NCBI RefSeq assembly: GCF_001632365.1
Contig: NW_024468512.1
Coordinates: forward strand, 972,355-1,036,354
Source of the DNA: Laetiporus sulphureus 93-53
Lineage: Eukaryota; Basidiomycota; Agaricomycetes; Polyporales; Laetiporaceae
Length of the DNA stretch: 64,000 nucleotides
Direction: 5' to 3'
Below the pieces are notes generated by a model. The model was not told the DNA's origin. It searched no databases and worked only from the letters and a program-made list of their open reading frames with translations. The position numbers and the translations under genes were made by a program. This document shows positions 49,294-61,782 of the stretch, in pieces. Each line of letters opens with the position of its first letter. Position 1 is the first letter of the stretch.

Positions 49294-50665
49294 TTAAACG
49301 AGCCTCTTCGCAATCAACGCAAACATCAGGACAAGCAACACGCAGATGGTCGTATCTAGCAGGACCGGGGGCCGTCGTGGGCTCTGTTGAATCGCGGCAG
49401 CGACCGCAGGCAGATCACCCTGGGGCTGGGCCTGCGTGCGGCTGTCTGGACGCGACGAAGGCTGCAATTTCACAGGCTGCGCGGTTGGAGTGGGGACGCG
49501 CTTCGTAAGAATGGAGGCAGGAGGCGTTAGACGTCTGGGTGTAGGAGCGACGATGGGAACGGGCGTCAGTGACCCAGAGGATGCACTGGATGATGCAGGC
49601 TGCTCGGGCAGAACAATCGGTGATTGTGCTTCAGGCGCGGGGTTTGCCGTCTCGGTGCTCTCCGCAGAAGGCCCGACGGATGTTGTTGACTGTGTCGTGT
49701 GAGGAGGAGGAACCACTTCTTGCGCAGATGTGGGGGAGCCGGCGGCTGAGGCTGAGGGATCTGGGAGACACTCGAGATTGGAACGGTTGCACCTCGGGCA
49801 AACCCAATCTCTTGATCTGTTGAGCATGAAGAGCAGATGCGGTTCAATAGGAAGACGAGCTCGGCAACGGCAACGGAACTTACAGCGCGGCAAGGCGTTT
49901 ACGCTCGGCGGTAGGATACTCGAGGGCACCTACTCCGACGGCTGCTGTGCCCTTGAGAGGAAAGAAGCCTTGCAGTCCGATGATAGCTGTGTGGCAAGAA
50001 TAGTGAGAATAACAAACAGCGATTGGTTCGGAGGATGCCCAACCTGTTCGCACACCCCAAGCAGGCTGCCAGAGCTCTTCATGGTCTTGTACGAAATATA
50101 TCAGCCTGAATGACTAGCCAGTGGACGAGCTGCTCACAACTTGTGAAACTGATACAAATCTTGAATGAAAGTGTTGAGTGTGACAGGTTCCGCAGCCAAT
50201 AGGAGGGGACATACCTTTGTGTTCAGTTCAAATCTACCATTCGGGGTAAGCATCATGACGGAGGGCGGGCGGAACGGATATTCTGCTGGTAGTAGGATGC
50301 GAAAGTGATACAAGCCTCCCTCGAATTCTGTTCCAGATGGGCCTCGAAGCGTACAATGCCATTCCTGCAAAATCAGATGCCGTCCGCTCAAACGGCTCCC
50401 ATGGACGGATATGAGATGGCTGGACTCACGAAGATGTCGTCCTAACCGCGCACGGATCATAAACACACGAGACACAGTAGAGAAGGCAAGATGCTGCTAA
50501 CCTCAAGAGGGACTGCCGAGTAGTCGGTACATGGGTCGTTCGCGAGTTCCCTGGCCTCCTGCATGATACGTTTGACCGCTAAGTCCGTGTGAGTGGCTTG
50601 CTCGAATGATGAGGCAGCATCCACGAACCGGAGTTGTTCTTGTTTAGGCCCGCCCGAGCAGCCAT
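49294..50665 (-). CDS. ER tail-anchored ubiquitin-conjugating enzyme, UBE2J1/Ubc6 family
   Basis: This family transfers ubiquitin in ER-associated degradation. Exon 1 (start 50665) gives MAARAGLNKNNS and joins to AVKRIMQEARELANDPCTDY. A 12-nt microexon-like block gives DDIF. EWHCTLRGPSGTEFEGGLYH and PSVMMLTPNGRFELNTK follow. The active-site Cys lies in a short exon reading ICISFTN, followed by HEELWQPAWGVRTAIIGLQG. The C-terminal half is a Ser/Pro/Thr-rich linker with a Cys pair (WVCPRCNRSNLEC). A tail anchor of about 19 hydrophobic residues (TTICVLLVLMFALIA) ends in KRLV. The catalytic domain is closer to UBE2J1 than to budding-yeast Ubc6. Several introns of about 50 bp. Confidence 0.92.
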
Positions 50666-50971
50666 TGCGTCGTGAAAGTGAAGAAGAGAGTGGGCTGAAG
50701 AGGAGGGGGTTTGAGGGAGTAGGATGCGATGCTGAGTGCCCAGTTGCGCGCTACCGTTGCCGATCGCAGTCGCAGCCAACAACGTGGAAGGGTATCATGT
50801 GATTGCCTCCAGTCGGTGATTGCCAGACTTGCCTTTCTCGGATTTGCGCGAAACACCTCGCACCGAGTCCCTTGCTCACTTTTCCGAACGTCCTTCGTGC
50901 TGAACAGGGCTGTGACCTATCGAAGGCCATTTTGGGGGTTAATACTGGTTCGGACAGCCTGACCGCGCACT

Positions 50972-51318
50972 ATGAATATCAAAAAGCTCAAGGTCAAGCC
51001 GCGCAAAGGTGCGTTCACGCGGGCTGCCTCCCTGTGCCGACTCGAATGAATCCTGTGCAGAGTACTCGAAGGGCGTATGCGGCCTCCAACTAGCTAGCAT
51101 GTTGGGCTGCTGGGCTACCTCGAACGATATACACTCAGTGGGGCCGTGCCAGGATGCCGCAAAAGCGCTATTTGAGTGCATGAGGTCGACGGTGCGTGCA
51201 AGCAGCGCTGGATGCAGCTATTGGTGTTGACTGTCCACCTTCCCAGCCAACATTACGGAAGGGCCACGGCTCTACGATAAACTACCACCTCATGCGGCTC
51301 GGCAAGAATCTCAAATAG
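50972..51318 (+). CDS. MRP10: Mitochondrial small-subunit ribosomal protein mS37 (Mrp10), twin CX9C
   Basis: Three exons give a protein of about 80 residues. MNIKKLKVKPRK joins in frame to EYSKGVCGLQLASMLGCWAT and then GPCQDAAKALFECMRST. The two Cys pairs are each spaced by nine residues (C-GLQLASMLG-C and C-QDAAKALFE-C), the CHCH fold imported through Mia40. The last exon gives PTLRKGHGSTINYHLMRLGK. The INYHxxRL ending matches yeast Mrp10. The gene was recognisable only after splicing, because the exons are very short. It lies divergent from the E2 gene across about 300 bp. Confidence 0.88.
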
Positions 51319-51839
51319 ATCATGCTCTTCGGTGTCACTTTCCTCTTGGACGCCGAATATCTTGGTCGAATACAGAATCACAAGGGCTCCTTGGCTGGAG
51401 CTTCCCATTTAATGCCTACACCCTGTGCAACCCTCCGGTATTGATGTACGCCATGACATGCTCTCGTATCCTGGAGATTGGCCGATCGGGTGTCAGCCGA
51501 AGGCGAAAACGCAAGGGTATATATATATACACATTCGCATTGCATTCTGCTGAGATGGTAGATGCCGACCGAATTATATAAATACAACGAGATTCCTGTA
51601 TACCAATATTTAGGCAAGGCAGGAAAGCTCGAGCGCGAGACTGATAGCCTGGAAGAGGATAGAACACAAAGAGGACAACAGAAGGACGACGATTCGGGGC
51701 AAGATATCGAATGAGTGAAAATCGAGACTACACTTTGCAGCACCTTCCGTCAACACACAACGTCCATGCTGTGAGAGTGCACGAGGAGGCCGTAGGGCTG
51801 CGACTGAACAAGCGTGCGGGGGAATAAAGCGATACTCCT
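51319..51839. other. Convergent 3' flanks with a short TA repeat
   Basis: Downstream of MRP10 (+) and ATG8 (-). A (TA)6 run lies at 51518-51529. A minus-strand frame (51378-51743) is rich in Ser/Tyr/Cys without recognisable content and is taken as the ATG8 3' UTR. Confidence 0.4.
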
Positions 51840-52444
<605 letters not shown>

Positions 52445-53563
52445 GGTGGAATGCGGGGTGCGTTAAGTTTGTGCTGCGGGTTGCGGGGTGGCTTGTGCCG
52501 GCAGTGGTGGTCGTTGGCAGGGGAAGTAGCAGAGGTGGGCGACTGGACAATGAAATAGTCGACAGACAGGCGGCCCATAGCGTGACTCGGGAAACAGACC
52601 ACAACAGCGGCGTACAAGCTCGCCCGTTTAGGCAACCTTGCTGCACGCGTTTTCTCCACACAGACATATCCATCCTTCAGGGCCTCCGTATGTGCTGTGA
52701 CTCAAAGCGACCGGGATGGGCAGCTCAACTCCTCCAGGGGAAGGTCTCCGCCGCTTACCCCGATACCGTAACCCGCCTTCCACAGATTCCTACCCTCAGA
52801 TGCAGTACTTATATCAGTGCCAATCTGGGGACAGCCTCCCCACGAGGCAGCCATCATGCTAGCAGCGAGGCCTCTCGTTGACTCAGGTTGTTAGAGTCCT
52901 GGTATCGATGGAGGCCCACCACTCTGGTGCCCCGCGGTTGCCTGGATTCCGTACCAGGGCCCTTCAGGCTTCCCCATTGATCGGGGACTCGACGTTCTTG
53001 TGCTGATTTTACCAGCTTAGGATTACCTGCCCGACATGATGGTAAATGCTGGTTGCATGACGGAGAAGGACCATCATTACGTAGTAGTTCAACGGTATAC
53101 TTATCCCGCCTGTTCTAGGTCTGTTATCGAGCTCTGTATGTCTCGGAAGTGCGCGATACAGGATATCATGCTGTACTTTGTAATACCAGAGCCTGATATC
53201 TTTTCAGGGTCGAAAATGCTAAGTTAGTAGGTGCATACAAGCATCACCTTGCATCGTCCCTGCTGCGAGACTTCGGAGCAGATGCGACATCGACAACCGA
53301 CCGAGGGACATCTCCAGACGTCGACCGCCCTTCTCCGCAACATAATCCCGAGATTTGAGGGGAGGACACAGCTTCTTCAGCCTCATGCAGATCGACCATA
53401 CATTTAGCCGGCTGATGCACCCTCAAAGGCGGACTCCGTGATTTCCACATTTGCCGTGGAGGGACATCCGCCGCGCTGATGGAGACCTGATCAAGTCAAT
53501 CTCCGCCCACCAGATGACTGAATCCCACATGCTCCATCTGGCCTTTCGCGGGAGTGTCGCGCG
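52445..53563. other. Intergenic region between ATG8 and the four-TM gene
   Basis: A 1.1-kb divergent spacer. Open frames are short (longest 136 codons, 52471-52881) and show no known motif. No repeat or RNA gene was seen. Confidence 0.4.
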
Positions 53564-53570
53564 TATATAA
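53564..53570 (+). promoter_or_regulatory. TATA box of the four-TM gene
   Basis: TATATAA lies about 130 bp before the start codon at 53697. A pyrimidine-rich tract follows near 53635-53690, as is common in leaders of well-expressed fungal genes. Confidence 0.6.
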
Positions 53571-53696
53571 ACCCCCTTCCTCCTTCCTGGTCCTCAGCAA
53601 TAAACCATCGCATCTTTCACAGCCGACTGCTTTCGCATAGTTCGTTTCAGGGTTCTACCCTCCTCCACCCCCCCTTCTTTCTCTCCGTGACAGAGT

Positions 53697-54652
53697 ATGC
53701 CTAGCTGTTCGTCACTCGTTTACAATGGGTGTCGGATCTGCGCCTATGGTATGTTCCCTCCCCGACGTCAGATACAGCTGCTCACGCTCGTCTCCTCAGG
53801 CTTACTTGTAATTCTTCACATCTTACTCACGGCACTATTTGCCTTGTCGATCCACGATCGTTCTGGAGGACGTACGTGTTTCCACCATCACCGGTCTCCC
53901 ATTTCTGATTCTGATCGCTCGGTGTAGCGACCGAGATAGCCTGCCTGTTCATTCATATCCTAGCGATCTTAGTTCTTGTCTTCCAGTACGTCATTGTCTT
54001 CTCAATCTGAACAGTTCTCTGATGCGCAGCCTATAGATCCGTCTACTTCCTATATCGGTGCAATGCAGAACCGAGTAATAACAGCCACACAATCATTTCC
54101 GGCCTTTCATGCTTGCTCTGCACTAGTATGTTTCATCGTGATTGCCAGGCATGAGCTTTTCCTAACATGATTGAAGTTGGCGCTATTGTGATCACCGCTC
54201 GCGCCACCGATCAACCAGGGATCGTCGACGACTTCTCCGCTGTGTCGGACTCGTATCACGCAGCGCTCGCCGCTATTGCGCTCTCCTGGCTTGCAATGTG
54301 GATGTGTAAGTATACTCCCCAATTCAGCATCGGATGAGCTGCTGATAACGCGCTCCATTCAGCTGCGATGACCGTGGTTTTCTCTGTCGTGCAGAAAAAC
54401 CCGGGTGCTGTCGAGGGTTCCCCGTACACTAGCGCGCCTGTCAGGCATAGAGTTGTTTTCCACAAGGACCATAGGCCACTCAAGATCATCGAGGTCATCC
54501 AAGGCTCGGATCCGGAAATGTGGGATCGCGAGAAAGGACGAGCTCCTCAGGCCCCACAGTTTCCTCCACCCATTCTCTGTCGTGACGCCGACAACCGCCC
54601 CGCGCGGGACACTCACAACATGAACATTCACTGGCTCCGCGAGTCGGTTTGA
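53697..54652 (+). CDS. Small four-helix membrane protein, MARVEL-like layout
   Basis: Five or six exons can be joined into about 220 residues. MPSCSSLVYNGCRICAYG leads into the first membrane helix (LLVILHILLTALFALSI). A second helix follows the next splice (ACLFIHILAILVLVFQ), then a third (ISGLSCLLCTIGAIVITA), and a fourth near HAALAAIALSWLAMWM. The cytosolic C-tail is hydrophilic and Pro-rich (APQAPQFPPPILC). Four closely spaced helices with short loops and a soluble tail resemble fungal MARVEL proteins, but no signature confirms it. The fourth exon boundary (near 53990-54037) had two candidate AG acceptors; only the second keeps the frame. The TATA box suggests regulated expression. Confidence 0.68.
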
Positions 54653-54795
54653 CGGGCCACACATCCTCTCCTTTCGTTCGGTGTATACTAGCTTGTACCT
54701 TCGCTCACAGATCGCCAACCATAACACAAACCAAATAAAGATAGACTGTAGTAGTAGCCACTGTACAACGTGTACTGTACCATTAGATTGTCGAC

Positions 54796-54820
54796 AACAT
54801 ACATACATACATACATACAT
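54796..54820. repeat. CATA tetranucleotide microsatellite
   Basis: Five to six CATA units lie in tandem in the 3' flank between the four-TM gene and the RAD57-like gene. CA-rich sequence continues to about 54843. Confidence 0.85.
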
Positions 54821-54926
54821 CCCTATACACATACACACATATAGCACAACGGCCTTGCCCAGACAATCTATCGGAATGTAGCCTTCCAGTTGCGATTGTG
54901 CGTGCCAAAGGGATACCCTCCGCCAG

Positions 54927-56472
54927 TTATAGGCTCGAAGGAGGAGTAAACGACCCAAAGTCTATGTTTCCGAATGAGTCTCCATGCGAATCTGATGCCT
55001 GCCAGTACCACTCGTCATCTTCGAGCTCAGGACCGGTTTCAGCTTCCGCGGTGGTGTGTAGTATGCTAGCATCTTCATCTAGCATGGTCACTCCTCCATC
55101 TCCCTCAGTATCCACGGTTGCCACGGCATCGAGCGGTGAGACGCCGTCGATATCGCGTACTGCTAAGGGATTTGCAGGCACAACGGCCGGCGCCATTGGA
55201 GGTGGAGGAGGATCGAATTCGGCAGTCTCAGGTAGGGTAGCGATTCCCTCATCGGTAACAATATAGTCGAGCGATTGCGGGGAAGCGACATGGTTGAAGA
55301 CGACGCTTAGACGGCGGATACGGGTAAGCTGATCATTGGAGGACGATTGATCTTCTACGCGCCGTCGCTTCCTCTTGCGATGTTCTGTATCCTCCAGATG
55401 GCGAAGCCGTTCGGTACGACTCAACATGATTCTCGCATTGATCTGGTTTGCCCAAACGAGGCCCATGCTGGCTTCTTTTCGCCGTTCGCCCGGTATGCTA
55501 TCCGCTCGGTTGAAGAACTGCGCTTGGTCTCGGTAAACGAGATCGTACGAGTCGTCTGGATCCGCGCTAGGATCTCGATCCATGACGTCCATGACTTCAT
55601 TTAGGACTAGCACAGCGATCTGGTATTTGCTTGCGATGGAATGCAGGAGGGCAGAAATTTCGTTTAGACTCTTGGATCTTTGGCTTAACGTTGCAGTGGA
55701 GACCCTGGCATGCGAGTGGAACAACTCTGTTAGAGTATCAATGACGAGGAGCTTCACGGGTTTGGCGGCAGGCTTGGCAGCAAGCTGCTCGATGAGAGCA
55801 GGCAGCGTTGTTGAAAGTACGCGGAGCAAAATGGGTATTTCGGGCGTCTGGATGGTATGAACGTCGGAGAGTCCGCATAGAGAAGGAAAAAGAAGTGGAT
55901 GCTTGTTGGATATCTCCATAAGCCTCTCCGTGGGTAGCGTTGAGCTCGTCGTCAAGTAGCAGGCAGAACCAGACATGCCACCCAGCGTGACGGGAAGCTG
56001 TACCAGAAGAGACAACTGCAGTGCAAACTGTGTCTTCCCGGCAGCACTTAAGTACAGGTCAGCGCGCCATGCACGTATCACCTGTAGATGACCTGCCTTT
56101 CTCCCACTACCTCCCATAACATTCTCGTCCTGATACCACCACCGAGAACCTCATCTAGCGCCTCATCTCCAGTTGTAAATCTTTCCTCTCCTTCGTGCCG
56201 CACGTCTTCAAGCACACGAGGTTCCGGGGCAAGGGCATTGCAGATGATGTCCATGATATTGTCTACATCTTTCAGCGAAAGCCGACATCGTTTGGCCACA
56301 TCTCCGGGCGAAGTCAGTAATATGTCGATAACCGCCGTCAGTCCGGCTTTTTCACAATGTTCAGGTCTCGCAGGAGAATCGCAGCAGAGGTCAACTTACC
56401 GCGTTTCAGAACTTCCTGCTGAGCAGCTGAGAGTGCAGAAATGGACGAAATCGTCAAGGATTCAGCATTCAT
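54927..56472 (-). CDS. RAD57/XRCC3-like RecA-family recombination protein
   Basis: RAD51 paralogues such as Rad57 help load Rad51 in homologous recombination. The start at 56472 gives MNAESLTISSISALSAAQQE. A spliced helix-hairpin N-domain follows (AGLTAVIDILLTSPGDVAKR, LSLKDVDNIMDIICNAL), then FTTGDEALDEVLGGGIRT. The Walker A motif GESAAGKT forms across an intron that begins GC (56047-56096). Walker B lies in KLLVIDTLTELFHS. LNEISALLHSIASKYQIAVL and QINARIMLSRTERL are typical of Rad57. Beyond the ATPase core is a long tail with a basic cluster (HRKRKRRRVED), a Pro run (PPPPP) and an acidic end with DDEWYWQASDS. Rad57 and XRCC3 are hard to separate here. Confidence 0.85.
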
Positions 56473-56822
56473 TTTGAGCGATCTTGAATGTACACCTTCA
56501 CGATTGTCGAGTCCGTCAGCATTTGCAGGGTACACAATCGTGCAATGCCATAGCTACAGTAGCAAGCACCGTGTTTGGCCGTGGCCGAAAGAGTCGGCGC
56601 ATCAGTTGGATCAAGTTACTTCGATCACTTGCATAAAGCTGCCGATCACCATCAATGTAGCGTCTATCATGCATAACCCAGCTGGACCTTATTTGTCTAA
56701 TATCCGACAGAAATATAGTGTACTACATGAGGATACATACAGGTCTTCCGCAGATGGAAGGAGATGGACGAATTGACCAAGACTGTGCGCACGAGGATGG
56801 AGCAACGTAAACGTTGCGTTCT
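56473..56822. other. RAD57-like promoter / HID1 3' flank
   Basis: 350 bp between two minus-strand genes. No element stands out. Confidence 0.4.
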
Positions 56823-59800
56823 TCATGAACGTGACCGGACAGATTGTGATGAATCCGTGCGTCCAAGAAGGCCTCCGACGACGTTAGAGACTGTCTCGGT
56901 TATTTGCCTCGGCTGGCTTTGGGTATGCTTCACGAAGAAGAGGCGAACGGAGGTCGAGCTCCAGATACCCAACGGAGTCATGCCACGGACGTAGATCTCC
57001 CCCCATATCAAGGATGTCAACCATACGATAGACGCATCGGACCACTGCATTGCCGCAATTAGCTGGAAACCAGCATAAATCGTCGCTCACACGTACCATA
57101 AAGCGCCGGGAAGCGATCGGCGGTGGCTTCGGTAAAATGTGCTCTAGACTAGCACTGCGGATGAGATCCACAACGGCGGCGTTTGCGTTGGCTGGATTGA
57201 ACGAGGCCTGTAGTTCTTGTATTTTTGGAAGCAACTCTGAGATTACCAGCATAATGGGATCGAGCGGGAGCCTATATCATTTGTGAGCGAAACGTCACGC
57301 AAGAACAGAGGTACCGTTGTCTCACCCTTGCTGCCATGATGTGACCTGCGGCGGTATGGGCTCAGATGACGTGACGGACAGTGAGAACAATGTTCACATA
57401 CCCATTCCTGCGTGGGTATAAATCCGTTCCGCCCTACAGCCGTAGCGGCGAGACTCTCCAAGCTACCGGTCATTTCCACAGACATGGACCTTCCCGCCCT
57501 CATCTTGCCTCGAGCCTTCTCGGATGGTTCCGTCACACGTCGACTAATAGTGGGAGGCTCCGTTGTGGTGGGAGACATGAGCGGTACTGTCGTTGCAGGT
57601 TCTTCCTCCGAGATTGATTCTCGCCGACTGAGAACCTCCGATGGCGATTGGATGGTAATCTCCGTCGACATTGTGCTCTCGCTTCGCAGCAGCCGAGCCT
57701 TCTCCTCATGGGGCTGCTCTTCCGCATGTTCATCTGCCTTGCGTTTACCCTTATCCACCGTGCCATCAGCCACCCTTGCACGCTCGTCCCTAGCCTCCTG
57801 GATCCGACGGATCTCTCGTAATCCTCGTGCGAGCGTGAACGTTCCCAGGTCTTCGAATGCCTTGTGAGCATGAAGAATACCGTAAACGAGGTTCGGGTTC
57901 TCTGAGAGATGATGCAGCAACACAGAGTTAAACGTGTCAAGCCTAGTTCTTAGGTGAGAACGACGGCGCGTGTGAACAGAATAACACGTACATGAAGAAG
58001 AGCAACCTGGGATGGCCCTCATCAGACAATAAAAACGATGGATTTGAGAATGCCGTAAACAGCTGGATAAGACGTGTCGAGGCCGTGACGCTCAGATTCG
58101 TGAAATAAGGGGCAGAATTCGACAAAGCGATGATCAATGCCGGGTATAGGGAAGTCAAAGCTCCGGAAGTCGTCGCCACCATCGAATAGATCACCTGAGG
58201 CAGTGGTGAGATATCATTTGAACGAGAGTCCGTAAATGTTCCTCACATGGATCATAAAGTCCGCTGTACTGCCCAAGTTGTTCCACTTCTGCGGTACATG
58301 GGCTTTGACGGGAGAGATCAACTTCGCGCCGAGGGCTCGTTCTGCGGATATGCTCTGGATGATGTAAGAGATGGCACGGCACAAGCCATGTTGTTCTGGA
58401 TACTCATATGAGATTTCCACGAGAGTAAAGATAGCTGAGGTGAGGAGACGCACGAGGCTTGTCTTTGATCTCAATGCCGTAGCAGAGCAAGTAGGCCAGG
58501 ATGTCTGTGGCTTTTTCCGAGTCTAGGAGGTAAGCACGGAATTTCTGCGCGAGTTCAGTTAGATTCAGTGGTGGCGAATGATAGAATTGCAAACCTTGTT
58601 CAAATCAATCATCTTCCAGAATAAGACAACTGTAAACATCAGCCACCATGCTGCCATGGGTAATTCAAGACGAGCGCTCACTGGTCTCTAGCATGTACGG
58701 AACGGGCTTCCTCGATCCTGGTAGGATGTTGTTGATAGATGCCATTTCTTGTTCGAAGATGGCAATGAATCCGTCCACGATGAAGGCAAAGTCATTTGGA
58801 CGATGCTGCGAGAGGCATCAGCATGTACGCAATACGTTCATCGGTGGTGTACTCACAAGTTTGGCAATGAAGTAGCGGAACGCATTTGTGTGAGCGGTTG
58901 GGCTCGACGAAGGCCCAGATTCACTGTTGACAACATCTCTAGCCGTCCCACTCTGGAAATCCAGGAGGACACAAAGCACCTGAAGGCAAGTCGTTACCAG
59001 CGTCGTTCTAGAATCCTCTCCTTTGAACATGAGGTGGTTGTATGGCAGCTTGCCAGCCATTGTGCCTACGATATTCGTGCTCGAGCCATGCGATGAATTC
59101 ATGATTGTGTTGAGCAAGGAGCAGAGAATGGTGAGGACGTGACGTCTGGGTGTATGTTGCACAAAATGGAGAGAATAACGAGAAGGAGATGTGAAGAGTG
59201 CCGATGGCGGAGCATATATCTGCTTTGACAGCAAAACCAGCAGCAGTCGGAGAACTTCAGTCCTGTTGGATTCATATGCTTGTCCCGGACCTGGATCTGT
59301 AGTAGAACCAACACCCTTCTCCCTAATAGTGTAGAACATCAGCATTCTGTTGTCTTAAAGTGGAAATGCACGTACCAGATAGTATAGTTGATCTTGTAAT
59401 GATCCACTTGGACTCCGGACGGAAGAGTGAATCCGCAGCAAAAGAGCAGGTCAACCAGGCAGCTGAGCAGTTTCTCAGCTTTGGACGGCAAGGTCTTCTT
59501 TGTCTTCGTGTCTGCGGTTGGTTGATGCCCCGACACTTGTCCTTGCACGGCTCCCTCATCCTCATCTTCGTCATCAATCACAAACTGTGCTGCGGAGGCA
59601 CTTTCTCTATGTTCAGGGCTCTCCTCCACTTCTTCTCTCTTCCACAGCACCTCAAGCTCGAAACGACTTGTGTCGCCTTCCAATTCGAACACTACCGGGA
59701 GTACACGCTGGAGAACCCGCATACAATTGAGAACCTCTTTGGTGGCGTTGCGAGGCTGCGACGCTTTGATGAAAGAGGTGGCATATGAGGCGACAGAAGT

Positions 59801-60275
59801 GTTTGCGACGGTGGGGAATGTGTGATCGGAAACCAAGTTGAACAACCGAGAGGTGATCACACGGAGTAAGGTGGCCACGTTCTCCGGCGCGTCATATAGC
59901 GCGCGGCGCACTAACAGCTAAAGTCAGCATGTCGTTGAGAAGGATAGCAATGGATGCTTGCCATCATTATGAGAAATGAGCGTGAAGACGTCAGAGGCGG
60001 AATCGAACAGCGTGACGTACTGTACGAACAATGTTCTTGAGCCACCCACGTCAAGGAGGCGAGAAGGGGCAACACACCTGGTCCCAATACGAGTCTCTAT
60101 CAGATATATGCTAGCCATCTCGCTTTAGAATTGCTCATGCCAATTTTGGACGGGTACGTACTCGTGTTGTGGTCAACTTTGCTATGCCTCCGGGCTGGCT
60201 ACGGAAAGCGAGTTTGGTCTCGTCACCAAGCAAATTGAAGGACGCCGGGATCTTGTGCTGCAAGCTTGCCAGCAT
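56823..60275 (-). CDS. HID1 (dymeclin-related) family protein
   Basis: HID1 proteins are peripheral Golgi/secretory-pathway proteins; fission yeast Ftp105 is a fungal member. The first exon contains DETKLAFRSQPGGIAKLTT. A very short exon gives SYWDQ, followed by FDSASDVFTLISHND and PENVATLLRVITSRLFNLVS. The family core has NCMRVLQRVLPVVFELEGD, an acidic insert (VIDDEDEDEG) and KLLSCLVDLLFCCGFTLPSG. The middle covers 57.3-59.0 kb with a Ser/Glu-rich linker (KGKRKADEHAEEQ). The C-terminus has IVWLTSLIWGEIYVRGMTPL and GIWSSTSVRLFFVKHTQ, and it ends QSVRSRS. About fifteen short introns. The N-terminal start is uncertain because relatives usually begin closer to the DSKL-like motif. Confidence 0.87.
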
Positions 60276-60323
60276 AGCGTTGTCGTTTAGTCCACAGGTA
60301 AATAGACAGGCCGGTATCCAAAG

Positions 60324-61053
60324 TTATGGTAAGGACGATCCAAGAGCTGCTGCAAGCAACGCCGCCACAGTGCACAGCGTCTGATCGGGCGTCTGAACGC
60401 GGCCGAATATGGCAGCTAGTCGCTCCTTCTTAAGCGTTGACGCTCGACTTCCGCCCTCTTCCGCCACTGCTTCTGTCTGCTGTGCCCTAGTTATTGCGGG
60501 AATCCTAAATGCTACTATTTCATCATCTCCATCAGCGTGCGACAGTACGGGTATAGCGAGAACCGACCACTCGTGTGTAAGCTTTGACTCGCACGGGTGA
60601 CAACCCGATACTGCGAGTGTGCAGATGCGTTGAATGCCAGAATCTGCAGAGATTGGTGGAGTCTTCTGAGATACAGGGCCTGACGGTAAGTGCTGCTCAT
60701 TCTCAGAACCGGCCATGCCGTTACTGAGGCACCGCGCTGTCCTGTAGCCGGTCACAAAGCACGCTTTGCCGTGCCGGGGTAGCACCACAACGTCAGCATC
60801 TCCGACGATGGGTTGTTCCGATGCAAGTGCTTCTCTCATCTGCCGCTGCTGCTCCTCGACAAGGCTGGCGCGGAATCATTCCGGCCTCGTAGTGCGTGGC
60901 ACAAAGTCGACAAAGTACACAAGTGCGGCACCGTCAAGGCGTCGTCGAGCGTATCCACATTGACGTTGGTGATCGCTTCGGTGACTGAAAAGACGCGCGG
61001 ATCTCACAACTGTGAACGCTGCGCGCCTTCATGCTCCCAGTTTGCGCTGGGTC
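60324..61053 (-). CDS. Possible uncharacterised gene, low support
   Basis: The minus strand has a 171-codon frame (60324-60839) with QRQMREALASEQPIVGDADV, HADGDDEIVAFRIPAITRA and a hydrophobic end (ALLAAALGSSLP). Upstream, two frames stay open over 60.84-61.05 kb, one reading ALVYFVDFVPRTTRPE and the other ITNVNVDTLDDALTVPH. They cannot both be coding and I could not place the introns. No family is recognised. A spliced gene upstream of HID1 is likely, but the model here is provisional. Confidence 0.3.
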
Positions 61054-61782
61054 AAGGCCAAGAACAGGATGGAAGCAACTGGGGACACGGTACAGTCTGG
61101 GGAGTATGAGCGAAGACTGAAACGGCGGCCCGTGCTTTTTTTTATCTTAAAGCTTAAGCTTGAAGAGGAAAGCGTCTGCATGATTTGCATTGACGTGAAC
61201 CTCATGTCTCTAATACACCGCACCACGTCTCGTCTGCCGTTAGCGGGTTGCAGCGGTAAGATCAAGACCTCGTGGCCACGTCCGAATCGCCCGGGGAAGG
61301 GACGCTGCCTCAGCTTCCCGCGACGAGTTCTAGTGATGGTGAAGGTAACAACGTTCACTCTGAATATGACGTTACGCGATGGAATATGACATGAACCCCG
61401 ACCGCGGAGAAGAGACGGGCGATTGAACAGTCACATCAACACTATCGTGAGGTCAGAACGCGAGTACAGCCAATTTGACCGCAGCGAGTGCGCGGAATGT
61501 AAGACGTACACAATGTTCACAACTATATGATCTACTGTTTACAGACGTGCTTTGCAAGCTGCAATTGCCGGGTCTAATAAGCGGGGCACACCCTGCACAG
61601 AGTAACTGCTCGAGCGCTCATAAGAGTATTGGCGTACGCGTGCGGTTCATTGACATTGGTACCGTAATTATGTGGGAGGTGAAGAAATGCACCAAACCGC
61701 AGTCAAAGGGTATTATTTACAGTGCCATAAAGCCCAATAAAAGTACAAGACACATCAAGCCATCATATTGAGTACAAGTTTT
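61054..61782. other. Intergenic region
   Basis: It lies between the provisional gene and the CsbD-like gene. A plus-strand frame of 125 codons (61012-61389) lacks recognisable content. An oligo-T run is at 61135-61143. Confidence 0.4.
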
